Under the pieces are notes generated by a model. It was given only the letters and a program-made list of their open reading frames with translations, was not told the DNA's origin and did not search any database. From assembly GCF_024323335.1 (NCBI RefSeq), contig NC_066581.1, positions 31,368,699-31,432,698 of the forward strand: 64,000 nucleotides of DNA, read 5' to 3'. Positions 10,228 through 22,555 of this stretch are shown here, piece after piece (the first letter of the stretch is position 1; every line of letters begins with the position of its first letter). The position numbers and the translations under genes are program-made. This DNA is from Lathyrus oleraceus (Eukaryota; Streptophyta; Magnoliopsida; Fabales; Fabaceae).

Positions 10228-11888
10228 TGTCGCAACCTGAAAAATACAGTGCGCGAAAAAAACAACCGGCGAAAGAAAAAGACAGAAGAGTCGCCACCGT
10301 GCGTTATTCATCCCAAAGGAGGGAAAGGAAACGCTCGAAGTAAACCTGAAAAAGGAAAGGACAAGACGGGGTCTCGCAACCAAATCTTGGGTTCGGGAGT
10401 CGGTTATGCGAAGGGAAGGTATTAGCACCCCTACGCATCCGTAGTACTCTACGGGATCCACTTTTGTAGTTTTCGTCTAAAGGGTGTGGGTTTATCTTGT
10501 GCTGTTTGCCAAAAAAAAAGGGTTAAATGAAAATGACTCGCGCGGATGTCGCATCCACTGCATACGTATCTCATCTGAATATGAGAATCAGAGTCTTCGT
10601 AGCTCGGCTACCTATGGGTTGGGGGGATGTGTGCTCGCTAAGACATCGCGTCTTATGCCTACGTATCTCATCTGGCCTGAGAATCAGAGCAAAACGTAGT
10701 TCGGCTAACTATGGGGTTATGGATTGGGTTTTGGACGAACGATGTCACTACGCAGTCTACCGGATGCTCGACCTTTGGAGACTTACTCGCCTGTAGTAGA
10801 AGGAGTTAACGTGTTGCTTTGGGTTTTAGGGTTTGGGATGCTCAAGGGCGAAAAGGCAGTCCTTGATGAAGGAACCGCGCTACCTGCAGGGATACGAACA
10901 CATACAAAACAAACATGTATAAAGTAAATGTGCCAACAAGGGGCTCAGAAGTAAATAAACAAAAGAAAACAAATGCCTCCTATCGAGGTCTTCCAGCTAA
11001 GAAAGCGATAAAATGCGGAAAAGAGGTAAAAGTACCACACGGATGAAGATCCGAAGTAACAGCAATTAAAGGAGTAAGAAACCCAGGGACCTCCCAAGCT
11101 AATGCCATCAAAGAAAAGTGAGTTAGTACAGGTAATCGGAATGAACCTCCAGGGGGTATCCCACAAATAAAGTGGGAAAACCACGCAAACCATCTCTGCA
11201 AGAGTCTGTGAGCCCTCACAAAAACTCAACAAAAGGGTTAGTGAAACACGATAAGCATTTTTTCATGAATAACAGTATGGTTTCAGAAACCTCAAACCCT
11301 GTGGCATAAACTTCAGAAATCATGTGATTAAACATTCAAGGCATAGGTTTCACCCATTCATAATACATCACACATTTAGAACATTCAAATTGAAGGCGTA
11401 AAATAATGGGAATAGGGCAAACCTGATTGGAGAGCTTGATTGAAATTGAGTTGCACCCGTGAGGCCCTTCAGGGTTTGGAGGCTGCTCTGAGTTCTCTGT
11501 CAGGTTTCTCTTCAGGTTTTGTCCAGGGTTTTGTTCCAAGGAAACCTCAGAGTATTTTGCTTCTCTTCCTTTTTCTCAAGTGAAGCCTTGGTATTTATAA
11601 ACTGAATTTCATGGTTTTGTGGGCTCAAATGAGAGCGACCCAAGTCCAAAATTTTTCATTATATTTTATTTATTTATTTTTTATTATTTTTATTTATTTA
11701 TTTTTTTTGTAAAAAATTATTTATTTATTTTTTTTCGTTTTATTTTTCCATTTTTTTTTCGTTTTATTTTTCCATTTTTTTTTTTCGTTTTTTTTTTTTC
11801 CGGATCTAATTCTGATTGACATGACGAAATGCAATATGAAATGCTAAATGAATGCATGAATGAGGAGGGCAAATTTTGGGGTGTTACA
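10228..11888 (-). repeat. 5' LTR of element A
   Basis: 1661 bp, minus strand TGTAAC...GCGACA, paired with 468-2059. It carries the extra segment at about 11250-11296 and T-rich runs at 11660-11800. Confidence 0.95.
11592..11599 (-). promoter_or_regulatory. Putative TATA box, 5' LTR of A
   Basis: TATAAATA on the minus strand, same context as 1786-1793. It is the likely promoter of element A's transcript. Confidence 0.5.
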
Positions 11889-12253
11889 AACATTATGTCA
11901 TTTTTCTCACAAAATACCAAACACATTAAACTAAATTTCTCTCCCCCGTGCGACCAACAACTTAACTCTTTTCATAAAGAACACTGTTCAATCCTTTCTA
12001 ACGCACACAACAAACCAGTGCTTCAGCATCCGCCGAGAGTAAACAAGCCAATGTTTAGCCTTTAGAGCACAATCTAAACGGTCGTTCATTAAAAGAGACC
12101 AACCAAACGTAGTTCCTCGAACTACGAATGCTCTGATTTCCTTATTGCTCCATAAGGATACGTAGGCACGAGATTGTGAGATCTTGGCAAGCACACTGAT
12201 AAAAAACCTCCCTCTTCCCCCTTCTGAGGTTTCCATCCATCTCTTTTCAATAT
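11889..12253 (+). repeat. Ogre-like LTR remnant X, right of element A
   Basis: The string around 12105-12200 ('tcgaactacgaatgctctg', 'aaggatacgtaggca', 'gatcttggcaagcac') matches in order the U5 part of B's LTR at 33520-33590, plus orientation. It is therefore a fragment of an older Ogre-like LTR, broken by A on the left and by the SIRE element on the right. Confidence 0.6.
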
Positions 12254-13212
12254 TGTTGGTTTTGTGTTGGCATAAATTTTGGTAAAACCTAGAATGTTCA
12301 CAAGTTGTCACAAGTGTTGTCTTGACATAAGATAACTTGTACCTGCAGGATGTTTAAAATGTGATTATGCAGGATTTTACTGTGATGTCAGACCCGATGT
12401 CATGACATCTGTATATAGAACATCCAATCTGAATGTTATGTATTGTGTGATTGCGTTTTTAATGCAAATCTATGTATGATTGATGAGATGATTGAACGCA
12501 CTATCAATCAGTAATTACAACTAGATTGACTTATTTTCCAAAGAGATATAATCAACTGTCATGAGAAGATATGAATGGAAAATAGTTTTAGGGTTTTATG
12601 ATGTCCAAGCCCAGCCAAATGCTTCTATATAAAGGACATGGAAAACATGGTTTTATACACAAGAAATAACGAACGAAATATTGAGAGAGAATAAGGGTTT
12701 TAGTCTTGTGTGGTCGTGTGAATTGTAAGCCATTCAATTTATCCATAAATGATTGAATTGGTATGATTTTTGAGTTGTAATTTGTAAAATCTAAGCTTTG
12801 AAGCATGAGTGTGTGTTTACTTGATTGAAGCTTTTAAGTAAGATCAAGTATGTGTCTTTGAAGAGTGTCTTCTTTTCATTGTAATTCTTGTTTTATATCA
12901 CTGATGTGCTTGAGGGGGGAGTGAGTAGGATCTCATCTCTAAGAGTTCTTAGGTAGAAGTCACACAGGTAGAGATTAGGTGAAAAGACTGTAACTTGAAG
13001 TTTTTTACTCAGAAACTTTGAACTGATTCTGTTTAGTGGATTTCCTTCCTGGCTTGGTAGCCCCCAGACGTAGGTGAGTTTTCACCTAACTGGGTTAACA
13101 ATAGCTTGTGTCTCTTGCATTACTGTTTTTTATCTTTTATCCTGTTTGTATTGTTCAGATATTAGTGTCGTGACATTACCTTCGACATCTCATATCTGAT
13201 ACCAGAATTTCA
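12254..13212 (+). repeat. 5' LTR of the SIRE-like element
   Basis: About 950 bp from TGTTGG to TTTCA, bounded on the right by the PBS two bases on. The length agrees with SIRE-type LTRs. The 3' LTR is not in the window, so the left edge rests on the TG start alone. Confidence 0.7.
12626..12634 (+). promoter_or_regulatory. Putative TATA box, SIRE LTR
   Basis: TATATAAAG about 370 bp into the LTR, a good plant TATA match. The start site would lie near 12660. Confidence 0.6.
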
Positions 13213-13240
13213 ATTGGTATCAGAGCAGGCATCCTGCTCT
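13196..13240 (+). other. tRNA-iMet primer site flanked by two hairpins (SIRE)
   Basis: The PBS TGGTATCAGAGC (13215-13226) matches the 3' end of initiator tRNA-Met. A perfect 9-bp inverted repeat pairs CTGATACCA (13196-13204) with TGGTATCAG (13215-13223). A second perfect 8-bp one pairs AGAGCAGG (13222-13229) with CCTGCTCT (13233-13240). Both compete for PBS bases. Confidence 0.85.
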
Positions 13241-13279
13241 GGTTCTGGGTGAGATCTAGGGACGTTACTTTCTGGTACT

Positions 13280-13897
13280 ATGGATAGAGACAGAGGATCT
13301 GTTCACAGACCACCTATTCTGGATGAATCCAACTATGACTACTGGAAACCTCGAATGGTAGCCTTCCTAAAATCTCTGGATAATAAGGCTTGGAAGGCTG
13401 TTTTAACAGGCTGGGAACATCCAGTTATTACTAAGGATGGAGAAGCTACAACTGATAAGAAGGCTGAGGAACAATGGACCAAGGAGGAGGATGATCTAGC
13501 CCTTGGGAACTCTAAAGCATTGAATTCTATATTCATTGGAGTAGACAAGAATATCTTAAGATTGGTAAACAACTGTGAGGTGGCTAAAGATGCTTGGAAC
13601 ATTCTCAAAACCACTCATGAAGGTACCTCTAGAGTGAAGATGTCTAGACTGCAGCTGCTCACTACCAAGTTTGAAAATTTAAGGATGAAAGAAGATGAAA
13701 ATATTCATGAATTTCATATGAATATCCTTGAAATTGCTAATGCCTCAGGAGCCCTGGGTGAGAAGATGTCAGGTGAAAAACTAGTGAGGAAAATACTCAG
13801 GTCACTCCCTAAGAGATTTTCCATGAAAGTGACAGCCATAGAAGAGTCTCAAGACGTTTCCAATATGAGAGTTGATGAGCTAATTAGATCTCTCTAA
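13280..13897 (+). pseudogene. SIRE gag, N-terminal part
   Basis: Start ATG 13280 follows the PBS by about 55 bp. The 205 residues carry the copia gag core (NYDYWKPRMVAFL, then AWNILKTTHEGTSRVKMSRLQLL and VRKILRSLPKRF). A stop at 13895-13897 truncates the protein; related gag continues to zinc knuckles, seen here in broken frames downstream. Its role would be capsid formation. Confidence 0.88.
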
Positions 13898-14907
13898 ACA
13901 TTTTAGATGGGAATGTGTGATGGATCTGAAAATAAAGTCAAAAGCATAGCCTTCATGTCAAACACTTAAGAGAAAGAGGAAGAAAGTGGTCAAGATACTG
14001 ATGATCTAAAAAGAAAGTCAAAATCATAGCCTTCTGGCAAATGATGTAGCTTTACTGGGAAGACAGTTCAACAAACTTTTGAAAAAGATGGATGTAAGGT
14101 CTAAGTCCAATGTCAAGAATATCTCATCCGACATCAGTAAGTCCAATAATGCTGGAAGAAATACAAGATCTGATGAAAAGTACAAAGAAGGAAAAGGAGT
14201 TCAGTTCCATGAATGTGATGGGTATGGACACATTAGAGCTGAATGTGGAACCTACCTCAAGAAATAGAAGAGGAGTCTTGCTGCTACTTGGTCTGATGAA
14301 AGTGAAATAGAAGAGTCTGTAAATCTTGTGACTACCTTGACTAGAAGATGGGGTTTTGATGAAGACTTAAGTGATGATGAAGTACAGAAAGCTGTGTCAC
14401 AGAAGTGCAGAAGTGTGTCAACAAGTTGAAAGTCAGAAGAAAGTGATAACACAATTGGAGAATGAGAAGGTAGAACACTAGTAAAACATCTCTAAATTAA
14501 AAACTGAAGCAGTGTTCTTCAATTCCAAACTAGATGAGATGACAAAGTATGTCAGGATGCTAAACAATGGATCTGACACCTTAGACAAAATTCTCCAGAC
14601 TGGACAAATGACAGGAGACAAATCTGGCATTGGGTTCAATGAATCCAAACCTGAGTGCAGGCACACTAGTAGCAAATCAAAATCCAAACCTGAGTGCAGT
14701 CACACTGATAACAAACCAAAGACGTCACATCACATGTCACAACATCATAAAGGAAGAAAACAAAAAGGGAAACATCAAAGATGGAGATGCCATTACTATG
14801 CAAAATTTGGCCACATAAAACCATTCTGCTATAGGTTGTATGGCTATCCTAGTCCTTCACATCATCAACCTAGACCCAAACATCACATACCTGTCAACAA
14901 AAAATAA
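13898..14907 (+). pseudogene. Decayed SIRE gag C-terminal region
   Basis: Three frames in turn hold recognisable gag. At 14079-14267 a zinc knuckle reads FHECDGYGHIRAEC; it has lost its first Cys. At 14512-14907 a second knuckle-like stretch reads CHYYAKFGHIKPFC; its second Cys is Tyr. A stop at 14905-14907 separates this frame from protease. Confidence 0.75.
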
Positions 14908-15612
14908 TGGGTTCCTAAGACTGATGTTACAAACCTGATAGCTCACACATCCTTCAGAGTTTCAGCCAAAGAAGACTGGTATTTTGATAGTGGGTGCTCC
15001 AGACACATGACTGGAAACAAAAACCTACTAACTGGCCTTCATCCTCATGCCACCAGCTATGTAACCTTTGGTGATGGAGCAAAGGGTGAAATCAAGGGAA
15101 TTGGTAAGCTTAATTGCCCTGGAGTTCCTAATCTTGACAATGTCCTACTTGTTAAGGGACTGACTGCAAACCTAATAAGCATCAGTCAACTATGTGTCCA
15201 AGGTCTAACTGTAAACTTCGCAAAAACTGAATGTCTGATTACTAATAAAGAAAATGAAGTGATCATGAAAGGGGTTAGGTCTAAGGACAACTACTATATG
15301 TGGAGTTCTCAAGAAACTGGTTATTCATCAATGTGTACTGTAGCCAAAGAAGAAGAAGTGAAGATATGGCATCAAAGATTGGGTCATCTGCATCTTAAAG
15401 GTATGAAGAGGATTATATTTGTTGAAGCTGTTAGAGGAATTCCCAACTTGAAGATTGATGAAGGAAGATTTTATGGGGAATGTCAGATTGGAAAACAGAT
15501 AAGGATGTCACACCAGAAGCTCACACATGACACCACTTCCAGAGTGTTGGAACTCTTCCATGCAGGTGGAAAGTCTTGGTGGGAAGAAGTATGCTTATGT
15601 AGTGGTAGATGA
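14908..15612 (+). pseudogene. SIRE protease and integrase zinc region
   Basis: The frame continues that of the second knuckle. WYFDSGCSRHMTG near 14980 is the copia protease active site (DSG). The GAG-pre-integrase segment KIWHQRLGHLHLKGM follows (15364 on), with both His. The Cys pair reads YGEC, so its first Cys is lost. After VLELFH (about 15560) the frame is broken and coding moves to another frame. Confidence 0.85.
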
Positions 15613-16825
15613 CTTCTCCAGATACACCTGGGTTAATTTTATAAGAGGAAAATCTGATGTATTTGAAATCTTCAAAGATCTTTATCTAAAACTTCAAAGA
15701 GAAAAAGAAAGTCAAGTTATCAAAATCAGAAGTGATCATGGGAAGGAATTTGAGAGCAACAAATTTGCTGAATTCTTTGCATCAGAAGGAATTAGTCATG
15801 AGTTCTCATCTCCCATTAGTCATGAATTCTGTGCATCAGAAGGAATTGGTAGTAAATGTTATATCTTGACTGATCGTGAACAAAGAAGGAAGATGGATCC
15901 CAAAAGTGATGAAGGAATATTTCTGGGCTACTCAACAAACAGGAGAGCATATAGAGTCTTTAATTCCAGAACAAAAGTAATGATGGAATCTATCAATGTT
16001 GTGGTTGATGATCAACAGACTGATGTCACAGACGATGTTGAGACATCTCTAAATGATGCTCCAACTGACTTACTAGACAAAAATAATGAGAGTGAACCTC
16101 CTCAAGCTGAACCTGAAGCTGACAAAATCAACAAGGGACCCTCCATCAGAATTCAGAAGGATCATCCTAAAGATCTCATTATAGGAGACCCAAATAAAGG
16201 GCTCACAACTAGATCAAGGGAAATGATCTCACATGGGTGTTTTGTGTCCAAGATTGAGCCTAGTAATGTCAAGGAAGCCTTGACTGATGAGTTTTGGATC
16301 AATGCCATGCAGGAAGAGTTAGTCCAATTCAAGAGGAATGAAGTATGGGAACTGGTTCCAAGACCTGAAGGAATAAATGTCATAGGAACAAAGTGGGTGT
16401 ATAAGAATAAATCTGATGAACAAGGAGTGGTTATTAAAAATAAAGCAAAATTAGTAGCACAAGGGTATACTCAAGTTGAAGGAGTGGATTTTGATGAAAC
16501 ATTTGCCCCAGTAGCTCGACTTGAGTCCATTAGACTATTGCTTGGAGTGGCATGTATTATGAAGTTCAAACTATTCCAAATGGATGTAAAAAGTGCCTTC
16601 TTGAATGGGTATTTAAATGAGGAAGTATATGTTGAACAACCTAAAGGATTCACAAATCCAAATCTTCCAAAGCATGTGTACAAGTTGAGGAAAGCCCTAT
16701 ATGGCTTGAAACAAGCTCCTAGGACTTGGTATGATAGACTCCCAGTGTTCCTCACTAACAATGGATACAGGAAGGGAGGTATTGACAAGACCCTATTTGT
16801 TAAGAATGAAGGAGGAAAACTCATT
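15590..16825 (+). pseudogene. SIRE integrase core (partial) and RT
   Basis: VVVDDFSRYTWVNF and IRSDHGKEFES supply the first two integrase acidic residues. Near 15800-15840 the third catalytic region is missing and the sequence jumps to GIGSKCYILTDREQRRK. RT follows from about 16280: EVWELVPRP, GTKWVYKNK, KAKLVAQGYTQVEGVDFDET, FAPVARLESIR and QMDVKSAFLNG. A single-base frameshift near 16825 sits just before the YVDD box. Confidence 0.9.
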
Positions 16826-17352
16826 GGTGGCTCAAATATATGTGGATGATATTGTGTTTGGTGGGATGTCAGATCAGATGGTTGAACATTTTGTTAAACA
16901 AATGCAGTTTGAATTTGAGATGAGCCTTATTGGAGAGCTGGCCTATTTCCTTGGGTTACAAGTCAAGCAGATGGAAGATTCTATCTTTCTATCTTAAAGC
17001 AAATATGCCAAAAACATTGTTAGGAAGTTTGGCATGGAGAATGCAAGTCATAAAAGGACACCTGCTCCTACACATCTGAAAGTGTCCAAAGATGAAAATA
17101 GTGTTAGTGTAGATCAAAGTCTATACAGAAGCATGATAGGAAGTCTGCTATATCTCACAGCAAGCAGACCTGACATTGCATTTGCTGTAGGAGTTTGTGC
17201 TAGATATCAAGTTGAACCAAAAGTCAGTCACATAAACCAAGTTAAGAGGATACTGAAATATGTCAATGGCACCAGTGACTATGGGATGTCATATACTCAT
17301 GGATATGGATCTATACTGATTGGTTACTGTGATGCTGACTGGGCTGGAAGTG
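16826..17352 (+). pseudogene. SIRE RT end and truncated RNase H
   Basis: In the shifted frame YVDD lies at 16839-16850, then FEMSLIGELAYFLGLQVKQ. A TAA at 16995-16997 interrupts. The RT-RNase H connection runs from 17034 (SLYRSMIGSLLYLTASRPDIAFAVG), and RNase H stops at GYCDADWAGSV where element C starts. The missing end should lie beyond element C and its neighbour. Confidence 0.88.
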
Positions 17353-20300
17353 TGTAACAGGGTATTCGTTACCTTTAGATTTATTGACTAAATCAAAAGT
17401 CAATCATACAATTCGAGTCGCCACCGCACTTCTATTTATCCAAAGGAAAGGTTAGAAAGCGAACAAAAACCGAGAAGTTTTATCAAATAAAAAATTAATA
17501 AAAATGTCAGAGATCTGGGTAAGGGGGTTGGTTATGCAATGGGAAGGTTTTAAGCATCCAAAACATCCTTAGTACTCTAAGGGAGCCCTTTTTGCAAAGT
17601 GTATTGTAGGTTAGTATTAGTGAAAAGATTTGTGCAAACATGATTGGGGAGATGAGAAAAGAATATACAAATTATTTACAATTTTGTTGTTTGAATGGAT
17701 GAACCCATTGCCTACGTACCATCACAAAGGTAGGATCAAAACCTCGTAGTTCGGGGTAAAAATCTCAAAAAAAGAAGTTGGTGAATTGATTTGATCAAAA
17801 GCCTTAAGGTATTTTGTTATCAAAGGGAGAAAACTCAACCTAAACCAACAATCCACCATGTGAGGAGAGCTTCAACATACTAGTGAGGTGTCCACCCTAT
17901 AATAAGTATGGAAGACTTATAGTCCAATCACTAAGGATAAGGTGAGGTTTACATCAACCACTATGATAACTCAAACCTATGGCTAATGCTTATGAAAAGT
18001 TTTAACAAAGGTGGCCATTGGAACCACAAAAATCACTTGAAGTGAGTTGTATTTACATATTGGAAGTATTCACAAAATGAAGTCAAAGTTGACTTAAGAT
18101 TCAATTCAAAACAAGTATTAATGAAAAGAATTTGAAAAATCAAAGGCATATGGCCTAGGTTTCTAGTTTTGAAAACAATGTCAATCTTTGCACAAAATGA
18201 GTTTGGCTTGGGTTAGAGTGGAGAGAAGAAGAGAAACGTTAGTCCTAAACATGCACAGATAAGGGAATAGATAAAACCCTTGGAGATCCTTTGTTGAGAT
18301 CATTAAGATGATTCAAGATGCTCCTTTCCTTTGGACTTAGCAAGCAACAAGCAAGTAAGTCAAGTAATCAATCAAGTATCAATCAAGCTCCTAGGATCTC
18401 CATTTGGCTTGTCTCTCATAACTTGGCTATTCATGACAATGGTCCTTCTTACTATCTCAAGTTTAGAATCCCTATCACACAAGAACAAACAATCAAAAAG
18501 TTCACAATGCAATAAGAGGAATGGACAAAGAAAGAGTTTTGGATTAGGGGTCCTTTGAAGTCAACTTTTAAGATATAGCATTTTAAAGACATGAGGCCTA
18601 GTTGCTCTTCAATCAATGTAGCATTCTAAAGGCATGAGACCTAGTTGCTCTTGAACTCCATTAAGCATAGGTAAAGTCCTAATTCTAAGTCCTTTCTCCT
18701 TTTTTGCATTGGGTTCACACAAACAAAGACAAAACAAACACAAAACAACTATATATTTATTCACAATAATGAGATCAAGTGAGCAAAAGGAAAATAGCAT
18801 AAACATAAAATACGAGCTCAAGTGAGCAAAGGGAAAAAGGCAATACGAATAACTGAGCAAGAAAAGTAAATTGCATTAAAGTAAATTGCAAGAATTAAAT
18901 GCTTGAATTAAAGTTAGTGTTAGTAGTTAATGTTAGTGTGTCATAAGACAATTTAGCGCTATGTTAAGCAGTCGTAAGTGGACTAATGTAGTAGTCACAC
19001 CTATATGAGGTCGGTCAATAAAATTATAGGCGAATAAACACAAGTTAGATATCATGACTAGTAAGCCAAGCTCCTACAACTTGCCATGCCAAAAGAAAAG
19101 AATGAAAGACCTTGTATGGATTTTAGGTTTTTTGCTTGACTAAGAAGCAACCTATCTTGGACACAAAGCAATTCACTTGATCTTTGATCAAGTTGAAATT
19201 GATTTGGATCAAAGAAGGTTAAGCCTCTCATATGTCAAGACCAACCACAAATCATTAACTCATTGGCCAAAATAAAAAGAAGAAGATGAAGATGAAATGA
19301 AATGAATAGAAAATGAGAATTCAAATGACATAATCAAAATACAATGGTCAAATGTGAATGGAATCAAAATCAGCCAATGGTAAACAGAAGTGAAATGAAG
19401 ATTAGAAGTCAAGAAAGGTCAAACATATTTTTGGTATTTTTCGGAATTAAAATAATACATAAAATAAAATGAACAATGTATGGTCAAACTTCAAATTCAA
19501 TTCAAATCAACTTGGATAAGTCCAATTGAATCATCATAAGTCTAACATGGTCAAACTAGGTTTGACAAATTTTCTCAATATTTTTTGAAAATAGAAACTA
19601 TTTTAAAACAATTAAAAACAAAGAAAAATAACACAAATGAACTAAAATCTCAAATAAATCTCAAATCAATTAAGAAATTGATGAGAATATTTTTCATAGA
19701 CTTATCATGATCCATATGTGTTAAGAAAATATTTTTGGAATTTTTGAATATCAAAAAGTAATTAAAATGAATTAAAAACTATGAAAAAAAAAATAATTCA
19801 CAAAAAACATTAAATGGAATCAGAAAAATAATTAAAAATCAGATTATAACTAGATTTTAAAATATATTTTTTGCAATTGGTCTCATATTTTTGTGATTCC
19901 AAATAAAAGAGTTATGAATTTTTTAAAATAAAAAGAATTAAACAAAATAAAACAGAAATTAGAAAAATAGAAAAAATCAGAAGCGCATGATCAAGCTTCA
20001 TTTATTGACGTGGACAATCAAGTGGTCCAGAAGCGCGCGCGCATGGTGATCATGAGTCAAGCGCGTTGCAAAACGAATTAAAAAAAGTCAATGGAAACAA
20101 AGGCTAAGATTAGAACACCCAAGTGAGATCCAAAGGCCAAAACTCATCCACGTGGGGAAAGTGGTGGAAACCACTGTCTTCTCCGATGAGCCAACAGAAT
20201 TCGGCCACCAGTTGCAGGTTTTGCAACCTCAACTTAAATACACGTGCCTTATACATAATTAAAGCTGGGGTGATGTACATCACCCCTGTAACCTTGGATT

Positions 20301-20750
20301 TCTCTCAAGATCTCTATGGAAGGAGAAATCTGAGATGGAAAATCCAGGTGTTCAATCTAAAATGCATCAATTCAGAAAATCAAAGCCACCATTGGCTTGC
20401 CTCTCACACGAGGACTTCAAAGAAATAAATAAACATAAGCAAAAATCACATTATATGAGGAGATATGGATCAAAACAATTGAGCAATGAACCTTTGAAGT
20501 GCAGCTTTAAACAACACGATTCCTTCCAATTCTTGCTTGCAGTTTGATCTTGAGGTATGATGTGTTGAAGATCAACTAATTTTGTTGAAGTGCAAGGCTA
20601 AGGAATTAGTGTTGAAGATCAACTGATTTTGTTGAAATTCAAACTTGAAATGAGAAATTAAAAATGAGAATTCCTTTGGTATGGTTGGGTTTCCAATTCC
20701 GCAGAGCTTCAGGTTGATTCCAGGATGAGATTTGAAAGAAGCAATGCATG

Positions 20751-20758
20751 TGTTTATA
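20751..20758 (-). promoter_or_regulatory. Putative TATA box, LTR of C
   Basis: TATAAACA on the minus strand preceded by GCTGCAGC. The equivalent place in C' (62876-62883) reads TATAAATA with similar upstream DNA ('cgcctgtacaggc' in both). Confidence 0.5.
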
Positions 20759-21543
20759 GCTGCAGCTGCAAGCAAAGCAAGGCAAAAACTCGTGTGCATG
20801 ATCATGGGGTCCTTCATGCATGGGCCTGTACAGGCGCATGTGAGGCCGAAACTCAAGTGGAAATGCAAGCTGAACTCATTCCAAGTTGAATTTGATGTGT
20901 AATTTGAATGGTGTTTGCTTGTGCATGAAGGTTCCATGTGAATTCCATAATTGGTCACAAATATTCATCTCTTTGAAAGTCACACATATAAAATCCAAAC
21001 ATAGGCATGTGAGTAATGGTTGGAAAGGCCTTGACATAAGGAACAAAAGTTATGTTGGGCAAAAATCCATTTGGAGTTTGGAAAATTGTGAAAACTGGCC
21101 ATGAAGTTTGATGTATAAAACATGTCTTTGAAAACTTTGCCAAAAGTGACCAACTTCAAGCCCTTATGTTTCAATGGTGGAAGCCTCAAATGGAAAAACC
21201 TTCAACATCAAAGTTGTATATATTTTCATTATGATCAATTTGGACTTAAAGTTTGCATCATTTGGAGTTTTGATGAGAAAGTTATGGGTACTTGAAGTTG
21301 GACTTTTTCAAGATTCAATGGCTTTGGTCCAAAGTGACCTATAATGTTTTGTATTATCACATGTGTTTCTTTTAGGAATATGAAATTTTGTCCAACATAA
21401 CATTTGAATTATACATCTTAAGCTTTCAAATTCAATTGCTATCACCTAAAAATAATAAAAAATGAAGAAGTTAGGTCCTTGGGAAGCCGACCCAAAATTA
21501 GGGTTTCAGTCAAAATGACCTATAATGTATTGAAATGAATGAT

Positions 21544-21548
21544 GACCT
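21544..21548. other. Target-site duplication of B, left
   Basis: GACCT, repeated at 55948-55952. C' keeps an uninterrupted version of the surrounding sequence at about 62060-62115. Confidence 0.95.
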
Positions 21549-22548
21549 TGTAGCACCTCAAATTTGCACCTCCCATTTTGTACATACATTTTCATGATTA
21601 GTTCATTAACATTACATTGTCCACTGCATAACATTGCATTGTCCTTTGCCCAAGTGCAAGCCATCAGTCAAGCAAGCAAGCAAGTGCAATTCCTATTGAA
21701 GCAAAGCCCTGAGGTTGATACATTGTGTTCATATGACCTAGGGATCATTTTGAAGTGGTTTGGCCAATGATTGGATGATCAAAGCTCAACAGTCATTGCA
21801 CAATGCATCTGAAACCCTAGAAAGTCAACTATGGTCAACTGTGCATGAAATCATGGATTTGAAGGTGGGAGATGGTTAGAGAGGCCTCATTCATGTCCAT
21901 ACAAGTCTCATTTGACATTTCAAAGATCAACATTGAAGAATTTGAGGTCAGATGAAAAGTTTCCAAAAATAGTAAGTGACCTGTAATTTCAAATTGCCAA
22001 AAATGGAAAGGTCTTCTCCTCAAAATTAAACGTCCAAATAAGCTTCAAATGAAATTTTGTCCAACATGAAAGTTGAAGATCTTGCGCTCACCTTTCCAAA
22101 AAGTCCGAGAACATACATTTCTCATGTGTGGTTGGGAAATTATGATCAAACTATTGTCAATGGATTTTGAACTTCAAACTTGAATAACTTTTGCACCAAA
22201 AGGCCAATTGGAGTGGGGTTTTTTGCTACAATCTTATTTTAACATGAGCTATCATAATCATGCATTACCATTCATCAAATCTCATCACAAAAAAATTGGA
22301 TTTTCCACTTGAATTGAATTTGAAATTTGGAGGGAAAAAGTCCAATTCAAAATTATGCATTTGCCACACTTCCAATCACTTGCATTTGGTCTTAAACATC
22401 ATTTGGAGTGCATTTGGCTAAAATCTCGTGTACTGTAGCAAGGCATTGTATGCATGAAGGTGAATTGACCAATTTGCACATACACTTGCATTTTCATTAA
22501 TTTTGCATTTTGGCTTAACCTTGATTAACAAAGATGATTAACGACACA

Positions 22549-22555
22549 TATATAA
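22549..22555 (+). promoter_or_regulatory. Putative TATA box, 5' LTR of B
   Basis: TATATAA followed by GGATAATG, 1.0 kb into the LTR and conserved in the 3' LTR at 48277-48283. Transcription from here would give an RNA with an R-U5 leader of more than 3 kb. Confidence 0.6.

Larger units (their letters stand above)
468..11888 (-). mobile_element. Element A: defective Ogre/TAT-type Ty3/gypsy retrotransposon
   Basis: This 11.4-kb element lies on the minus strand between two LTRs, with a tRNA-Arg primer site beside the right LTR and a polypurine tract beside the left one. Flanking 5-mers are GACAT (463-467) and AACAT (11889-11893), a target duplication with one mismatch. Coding order on the minus strand is gag, protease, a joined RT-start/RNase H remnant, and the integrase C-terminus. 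The RT palm and the integrase zinc and catalytic domains are missing, and several frameshifts break the rest. Unlike element B, no ORF1 lies between the PBS and gag. It can only have moved with enzymes from relatives, or it decayed after insertion. Confidence 0.93.
12254..17352 (+). mobile_element. SIRE-like Ty1/copia element, 3' part cut off
   Basis: It has a 5' LTR, a tRNA-iMet primer site, a SIRE-type gag (RPPILDESNYDYWKPRM) and copia-order protease, integrase, RT and RNase H. It ends abruptly at 17352 inside RNase H, after YCDADWAGSV, where the LTR of element C begins. The rest of RNase H and the 3' LTR are not in the window. Frameshifts, stops and an integrase deletion make it a pseudo-element. 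LTR start is either 12254 or 12265, both TGTTGG. Confidence 0.9.
17353..21548 (-). repeat. LTR of element C, distal part
   Basis: 4196 bp of LTR, minus orientation; with 55953-56681 the whole is 4925 bp. Notable parts: the U5-like end at 17353-17600, a 50-bp near-duplicate at 18590-18660 ('gcattctaaaggcatgag...cctagttgctctt'), an A-rich stretch 19420-19980, and promoter-like DNA near 20750. Small open frames here have no family features. Confidence 0.85.
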
